Assembly (NCBI GenBank): GCA_009691925.1 | Contig: SIAG01000056.1 | Location: 1-14,636, forward strand | Direction of reading: 5' to 3' | Source of the DNA: Planctomycetaceae bacterium | GTDB taxonomy: Bacteria > Planctomycetota > Planctomycetia > Pirellulales > UBA1268 | DNA: 14,636 nucleotides | Shown here: positions 7,103 through 11,680 of the stretch, piece by piece | How positions within the stretch are numbered: position 1 is the stretch's first letter | How the letters are laid out: each line of letters begins with the position of its first letter | Notes under the pieces: generated by a model | The model's input: only the letters and a program-made list of their open reading frames with translations | The model's database searches: none | Told to the model about the DNA's origin: nothing | Made by a program: the position numbers and the translations under genes

Positions 7103-8989
7103 ATGCTCTCCGCCCGTCTCGCCGCGATTGAATCGGCGCACGCCGCCGGCGCCCTCACCGATCACTCCCTCGAGACGATCCGCGTCTGGCTCACCGAACC
7201 CCGCTACGCGGAGTTCGCTGCCACGCTCGGCGACCTCGTCGACCGGGCCGCGGCGGCGGGCACGGCGAAGGCTGCCTGGAAGGATCTCGACGACGCCTAC
7301 TGGACAGTCATCCCGTTTGGCACCGGAGGCCGCCGCGGCACGATGTTCCCGGTCGGCTCCAACGCCATCAACGACCGAACGATCGGCGAGAGCGCCCAGG
7401 GGCTCGCCGACTATGTCCGCGGCGCCCTCCCCGCCGGCACGACGCCGACCTCCGCAATAGCCTATGACACCCGGCACCGCTCCGAACATTTCGCCAAGCT
7501 CTGCGCCGAGGTCCTCCTGGCCGCCGGCTTCCGGATCTTCTTCCTGCGCGGCTACCGGAGCACGCCCGAGCTGTCGTTTGCCGTCCGCCACACCGCCGCC
7601 ACCTGCGGGATCATGGTGACGGCGAGCCACAATCCCCCCAGCGACAACGCCGTCAAGATCTACTGGGCCGGCGGCGTCCAGGTGCTCCCCCCGCACGACC
7701 GCGGGATCATCGACCGGGTGATGTCGGTCGACGCCGTGACGCGGGCCGACTTCGCCGCCGCGGTCGCTGACGGCCGGGTGACCCATGTGGAAGCGGAGGT
7801 CGATGCGGCGTTCGTGGCCGCGGTCCTGCGGCAGGCAACCCCCGGGCCTCGCGACCTGTCGATCCTCTACACGCCGCTGCATGGCGTCGGTGCCAGTGCT
7901 GTCGTCCCGGTGCTCACCGGCGCCGGCTTCACGAGGCTCCGGCTCTACGGCCCGCAAGAAACACCCGACGGCGACTTCCCTAATGTGCCGGGGCATGTCT
8001 CGAATCCGGAGAACCCCGCCGTGATGGATGGCGCGGTCGCCGAGGCGCGCGACCGGGGGGATGGCCTGGTGATGGCCAGCGACCCCGATTGCGACCGGCT
8101 CGGTGCCTCGGCGCCGGTGGCCCTCGGCAGCCGGGAGTGGCGGGCCTTCACCGGCAACCAACTGGGGGCATTGCTCGCGGATTGGGTGCTCTCGACCCGG
8201 GCCCGGGCGGGGCGCCTGCGGCCGAGCGACCGGGTCGTGACAACGCTCGTCACGTCGGGGCTCGTGCGGCGGATCGCCGCGGGGCACGGGGCCGCGATCA
8301 CCGACTGGCTCCAGGTCGGCTTCAAGTGGATCGGCGCGGAGATCGACCGGATCGGCCCTGATCACTTCGCGTTCGGCTGCGAGGAATCGCACGGCTATCT
8401 CGCCGGCACGCATGTCCGCGACAAGGACGCCAGCGTCGCGGCCCTCCTCCTGGCGGAGTTGGCGGCCGCGCTCAAGGAACGCGGCCAATCGCTCCACGAG
8501 CATCTCGACGGCTTGTTCGTGGCCCATGGCTGCCATGCCGAGCGACAGGTGTCGGTAACGCTTCCCGGCGCCGCCGGCATGGACCGGATGCGCGAGATCA
8601 TGGCAAGCCTGCGGAAAAGCCCGCCGGCGATGATCGCCGGCCTCGACGTCATCCGGGTCCGCGATTACGGCAGCCTCACCGTGGCCGAGCGGGGTGCCCC
8701 GCCGCGGCCGTTCCCCGGGGCCCCACATACCGCGAAGCAGGGGGATGTGGTGATGTTCGATCTCACCGGTGTCCCTGAGGTGTCGCCCCTTCCGGGGGCC
8801 GAGCCTCCCTTCCCGACACTCTCCAACTGCGTCGCCGCACGCCCTTCCGGCACCGAGCCGAAGATCAAGTTCTACCTCTTCACGGCCGCCCCGCCGCTCC
8901 CCGCGGCCGAGCTGGCGGCGACGAAGGGGCTGCTCGCGGCCAGGCTCGATTGCATGGAACGCGACCTGCGGAGCCTGGCGGGGGTGTAA
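7103..8989 (+). CDS. Phospho-sugar mutase of the phosphoglucomutase (PGM2-like) type
   Basis: A 628-residue cytoplasmic alpha-D-phosphohexomutase of the long PgcA/PGM2 kind, most likely interconverting glucose-6-phosphate and glucose-1-phosphate. After about 65 helical residues comes PFGTGGRRGTMFPVGSNAIN (about 71-90), typical of this long subgroup. The four active loops look intact: phosphoserine Ser175 in VTASHNP, metal loop DPDCDR at 327-332, sugar loop CEESHGY at 426-432, and phosphate loop RPSGTEPKIKFY at 580-591. The frame is open upstream to 6875, but similarity begins near the ATG at 7103, and the extra stretch would cover the divergent promoter region; a GGAG lies 12 bases before this ATG, a long spacing. 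It stands head to head with the glmM-type gene, and its Glc-1-P product is the GlgC substrate. Phosphopentomutase or phosphomannomutase activity is the main alternative. Confidence 0.9.
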   Translation: MLSARLAAIESAHAAGALTDHSLETIRVWLTEPRYAEFAATLGDLVDRAAAAGTAKAAWKDLDDAYWTVIPFGTGGRRGTMFPVGSNAINDRTIGESAQGLADYVRGALPAGTTPTSAIAYDTRHRSEHFAKLCAEVLLAAGFRIFFLRGYRSTPELSFAVRHTAATCGIMVTASHNPPSDNAVKIYWAGGVQVLPPHDRGIIDRVMSVDAVTRADFAAAVADGRVTHVEAEVDAAFVAAVLRQATPGPRDLSILYTPLHGVGASAVVPVLTGAGFTRLRLYGPQETPDGDFPNVPGHVSNPENPAVMDGAVAEARDRGDGLVMASDPDCDRLGASAPVALGSREWRAFTGNQLGALLADWVLSTRARAGRLRPSDRVVTTLVTSGLVRRIAAGHGAAITDWLQVGFKWIGAEIDRIGPDHFAFGCEESHGYLAGTHVRDKDASVAALLLAELAAALKERGQSLHEHLDGLFVAHGCHAERQVSVTLPGAAGMDRMREIMASLRKSPPAMIAGLDVIRVRDYGSLTVAERGAPPRPFPGAPHTAKQGDVVMFDLTGVPEVSPLPGAEPPFPTLSNCVAARPSGTEPKIKFYLFTAAPPLPAAELAATKGLLAARLDCMERDLRSLAGV

Positions 8990-9029
8990 CGGAGTTGTCG
9001 GGCGGAGCAACGGGCATCGATCGGCCGGC

Positions 9030-9057
9030 GGCCTGATAGGATTGAATTGGACAGGCC
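9030..9057 (+). promoter_or_regulatory. Inverted repeat around an extended -10-like motif upstream of the LRR gene
   Basis: GGCCTG (9030-9035) and CAGGCC (9052-9057) are exact reverse complements. The left arm runs into TGATAGGAT (9034-9042), which fits an extended -10 pattern (TGN-TAGGAT). If used, the transcript would start near 9050, about 50 bases before the ATG at 9103. No -35 box is visible. This 113-bp gap holds nothing else I can support. Confidence 0.3.
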
Positions 9058-9102
9058 CTGGCCCGGAACGATTCAAGCGCCCCTGCGGAGCGAGCGTTCC
9101 CG

Positions 9103-9768
9103 ATGAGCGAACAGATCGGCGTCGTGCTCGTCTTTGTCGGCCTCTTTTTGGCGACGTCAGGGTTGCTCGTTTTCATAGGCCGCAGCTTGCGGGTGTTGCT
9201 GGGGCGGACGGAGCGGCGCCGGCTCCTCGGCCCCGCCGCCCTCCTCGCGGCGGGGCTCGTGATTGGGGCCGTGCCATTCGCTGCCCAGCATCTCTACTTT
9301 TCGATCGTGGGGCGCGCGGAACGGGAGCGGGTCGTCAATGGCCGGCCAGCGCTTGTCCTGACGGGCTGGGACCGGAGCGATTACTCGATCCTTGCCACGA
9401 AGCCCGGTACGGAAATCCTCGAGATGGGGAACGCCGATGTCACCGACGACACGCTCGATCTCCTTGCCGCCCTGCCGCAGCTCCGCGAGCTGACCCTCAA
9501 CGATACGCACATCACCGACGCGGGGCTCGTGAAGCTCCTCGGACTCAAGCAACTGGAATCGCTGCGGATCGCGCGGACTGAGGTCACGTCGGAGGGGGTG
9601 GCGGCCTTCCTCGCCGACGCCCCGCCGCCATTCCGCGAGATCGACGTCACGGGCAACAACATCCCGACGTCGATCCTGCGGAAGTGGAAAAACGCCGCCG
9701 CCACGACCGGCGAGGCCCCATCCGGCGAAGCGAAGGCAGCGCTCACCGAACGTCGCTACGTCAATTGA
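9103..9768 (+). CDS. Small membrane protein with leucine-rich repeats
   Basis: The 221-residue product has two hydrophobic segments at the N-terminus (about 5-27 and 42-66), joined by a basic loop (GRTERRRLL). A region of about 150 residues follows with leucine-rich repeat character: ILEMGNADVTDDTLDLLAAL, LRELTLNDTHITDAGLVKLL, LESLRIARTEVTSEGVAAFL, and a weaker last unit IDVTGNNIPTSIL. The repeat pattern (L..L.L..T.ITD.GL..L) is the type common in planctomycete LRR proteins. With the basic loop placed in the cytoplasm, both ends would be outside, putting the repeats in the periplasm; this topology is inference. A protein-binding role is likely from the repeats, but the partner is unknown. A GGAG lies 12 bases before the ATG. 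The lipase gene starts 40 bp downstream, so the two may be co-transcribed. Confidence 0.75.
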   Translation: MSEQIGVVLVFVGLFLATSGLLVFIGRSLRVLLGRTERRRLLGPAALLAAGLVIGAVPFAAQHLYFSIVGRAERERVVNGRPALVLTGWDRSDYSILATKPGTEILEMGNADVTDDTLDLLAALPQLRELTLNDTHITDAGLVKLLGLKQLESLRIARTEVTSEGVAAFLADAPPPFREIDVTGNNIPTSILRKWKNAAATTGEAPSGEAKAALTERRYVN

Positions 9769-9808
9769 AAACAACGACTCCATCCCCACGCCAAGCGGAG
9801 TTCCCCCC

Positions 9809-10666
9809 ATGACCCTCAAACGACTCGAGCTCAAGGAAGACACCCCCGGCCACGTCTCCAGTGCCACGTATCTCTGCGAGTCAAGCGCCCTGGCCTACCT
9901 CGGCGAGACGGAAGGGAAGCAGGCCTTTCAGGAGATCCTCGGCCTCGACGCGAGTCTCTTCAGCGTCGACAACACCCAGGCCTGGCTGGGGACCAGCGCC
10001 GACCACATCGTCGTTGCCTTCCGGGGGACGGAGAGCCCGACGAGCCTCGACGGGCTCAAGGACATCCTCCTCACCGACGCGATGAATCTCCTCGTCGTGC
10101 CGGAGGGGCGTCTGGGCCTCGACCTCGCCGCCGCTGGCGTCGGGGCCCGCTTCCACAAGGGCTTCGTCGACGCGATCGCGGCGATCTGGCCGGTCCTCCT
10201 GCCGTCGATCGAAGCGGAGGTGAAGAACAGCGACCGTCCCATCTGGATCACCGGGCACAGCCTCGGGGGAGCGCTGGCGTTGATCGCGGCCTGGCTCCTC
10301 AAGCGAAGGTTCATCACCGTCGAGGAGGTCTGCACGTTCGGCGCCCCGATGATCGGCAACCGCACCGCCTGCGATGCCTTCAACCGGGAGTTTGCCGGGA
10401 AGATCCACCGCTACGTCAACGGCCGCGATCCGGTTCCGAAGCTGCCGGGCCTGTCGCTGGTGGCCAATGAGTTCGTCCACGTCGACCGTGAGCGGCTCCT
10501 CGGCCCCCACCCGATGACCGGCCTGGTCGAGGTCGTCGGTGGCGTTGCCGGGAAGGCGGTCAACGGCCTCCTCGCCGGAACACTCATCGACGAGGCCTGG
10601 AAGGGGATCAACGCCGAGGTCGCCACCCACTTCCTCGACTGCTACCGTGAGCTCCTCCGCGGATAG
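9809..10666 (+). CDS. Class 3 lipase family protein (alpha/beta hydrolase)
   Basis: A 285-residue alpha/beta hydrolase of the fungal lipase-like (class 3) family. The core reads IVVAFRGTES at about 67-76 (oxyanion region), ARFHKGFVDAI at about 113-123, the nucleophile Ser151 in TGHSLGGALA, CTFGAPMIGN at about 175-184, and YVNGRDPVPKLP with Asp207. The catalytic His is probably His274 in THFLDCYRELL, which sits like the DH..xY motif near the C-terminus of the family; His224 in FVHVD is the alternative. There is no signal peptide or membrane segment, so the enzyme seems cytoplasmic unless another route exports it. A GGAG lies 8 bases before the ATG. The ester substrate cannot be told from sequence. 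It lies 40 bp after the LRR gene and 38 bp before the TSUP permease gene, all on the same strand. Confidence 0.87.
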   Translation: MTLKRLELKEDTPGHVSSATYLCESSALAYLGETEGKQAFQEILGLDASLFSVDNTQAWLGTSADHIVVAFRGTESPTSLDGLKDILLTDAMNLLVVPEGRLGLDLAAAGVGARFHKGFVDAIAAIWPVLLPSIEAEVKNSDRPIWITGHSLGGALALIAAWLLKRRFITVEEVCTFGAPMIGNRTACDAFNREFAGKIHRYVNGRDPVPKLPGLSLVANEFVHVDRERLLGPHPMTGLVEVVGGVAGKAVNGLLAGTLIDEAWKGINAEVATHFLDCYRELLRG

Positions 10667-10704
10667 GATCGTCTTCAGCGCCGCCACGGAGCAGGCCAGC
10701 CACG

Positions 10705-11460
10705 ATGGATCTGACGACGATGCTCCCCCTCGGCCTGGCCGGGCTGTGCGCTGGGTTCATCGATGCGATCGCCGGCGGTGGCGGGCTGATCTCGTTGCCG
10801 GCGCTCCTCTGGGCCGGCCTCCCCCCCCACCTCGCCCTCGGCACCAACAAGCTCCAAAGCGCCGTCGGCACGACGATGGCGGTCCACCGCTACCACGCTG
10901 CCAGGCTCATCGATTGGCCAACGATGACGGTGGCGATTGGGGCGACGGCCGTCGCGGCGGCGGTCGGCACCGGGGCCGTGCTGTGGATCGACAACCGGGT
11001 GCTGACGTTCGTCGTCCCCTGGCTTCTTCTCGCCGTCGCCCTGTATGTCCTCCGGCGCCCCGCGCTCGGCGCGGCCGACACGCCGCCGCGGCTCTCCGCC
11101 AATCAGTTCGGGGCGCTGGCCGGCAGTGTGCTCGGGTTTTACGACGGCTTCTTCGGCCCCGGTGCCGGGGCCTTCTGGACTGCCGCCTCCGTCCATCTCC
11201 GCGGCCTGGGCCTCCCCCAAGCCACGGCCTTTACAAAGGTGGTGAATCTGACGAGCAACCTCGCGGCGCTGGCCGTCTTTGCGGCGTGGGGGCAGGTCGA
11301 TCCCGCCTCAGCTGGGGCGATGATCGTCGGCCAGGCGGTCGGCGGCCGGCTCGGGGCCGGCCTGGCGGTGAAGCATGGCGCCCCCTTCATCCGCGTCGTC
11401 TTCGCGGGGGTCGTCTTCACGCTCGTCGCCCGGCTGCTCTGGCAGGCGCTGGCCGGGTGA
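10705..11460 (+). CDS. TSUP family permease (sulfite exporter TauE/SafE, YfcA-like)
   Basis: A 251-residue polytopic inner-membrane protein of the TauE/SafE family, whose members move sulfite, sulfonates and other organic anions. The family repeat is clear: GFIDAIAGGGGLISLPALL (about 17-35) with GTNKLQSAVGT (46-56), echoed by GFYDGFFGPGAGAFWTAAS (about 144-162) with TAFTKVVNLTSN (174-185). About eight hydrophobic segments can be traced, which is usual, and the length is typical (about 250). The ATG at 10705 is followed directly by the first hydrophobic segment; its ribosome site is weak (GGAG about 15 bases upstream). It follows the lipase gene by 38 bp and probably shares its transcript. No sulfur-metabolism gene is nearby, so the substrate is open. 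Confidence 0.9.
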   Translation: MDLTTMLPLGLAGLCAGFIDAIAGGGGLISLPALLWAGLPPHLALGTNKLQSAVGTTMAVHRYHAARLIDWPTMTVAIGATAVAAAVGTGAVLWIDNRVLTFVVPWLLLAVALYVLRRPALGAADTPPRLSANQFGALAGSVLGFYDGFFGPGAGAFWTAASVHLRGLGLPQATAFTKVVNLTSNLAALAVFAAWGQVDPASAGAMIVGQAVGGRLGAGLAVKHGAPFIRVVFAGVVFTLVARLLWQALAG

Positions 11461-11483
11461 GCAGGGCGGGACGGTGGGCACGG

Positions 11484-11489
11484 TAGAAT
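11484..11489 (+). promoter_or_regulatory. Candidate -10 element TAGAAT after the permease gene
   Basis: TAGAAT matches TATAAT at five of six bases and starts 23 bp after the permease stop codon. No -35 hexamer is seen. It would drive a short transcript over 11497-11640, where tiny ORFs lie, and could run antisense into the end of the kinase gene. Confidence 0.25.
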
Positions 11490-11539
11490 GTTGGTCGATC
11501 CGCGTATGCCCTCCATTCATGGTCTTCGGAGTCTTTTCC

Positions 11540-11680
11540 ATGCCCCGCCGGCGACTGGCCGGAGGGGGTTTTCGAGGGGAGCGTGGTCCGCATGAACCGG
11601 CTCAAGAAGCTCGGCCGGAAGGCCCGCTACTGACCGCCGTGGTCATTCTTCCAGCGCGGCAGCAGGAAGCCGCCGACTGA
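11540..11680 (+). CDS. Possible small protein of 46 residues, doubtful
   Basis: I do not recognise this product (MPRRRLAGGGFRGERGPH..., 46 residues). In its favour are a GGAG ribosome site 8 bases before the ATG and the TAGAAT promoter-like box about 50 bp upstream. Against it, the last 38 bases overlap the antisense 3' end of the kinase gene, and the composition (Arg, Gly, Pro, Glu, Ala) is what any GC-rich frame gives. In the same stretch a different frame reads MNRLKKLGRKARY (11592-11633), whose ATG overlaps by ATGA the stop of a 35-codon frame (11488-11595). At most one of these is likely to be real. Confidence 0.2.
   Translation: MPRRRLAGGGFRGERGPHEPAQEARPEGPLLTAVVILPARQQEAAD

Noticed and set aside
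7019..9076. 685-codon open frame on the minus strand opposite the phospho-sugar mutase
   Set aside because: Its composition (Arg, Gly, Asp, His, Pro) and lack of any motif fit an antisense shadow; the plus-strand gene is complete with four intact active loops.
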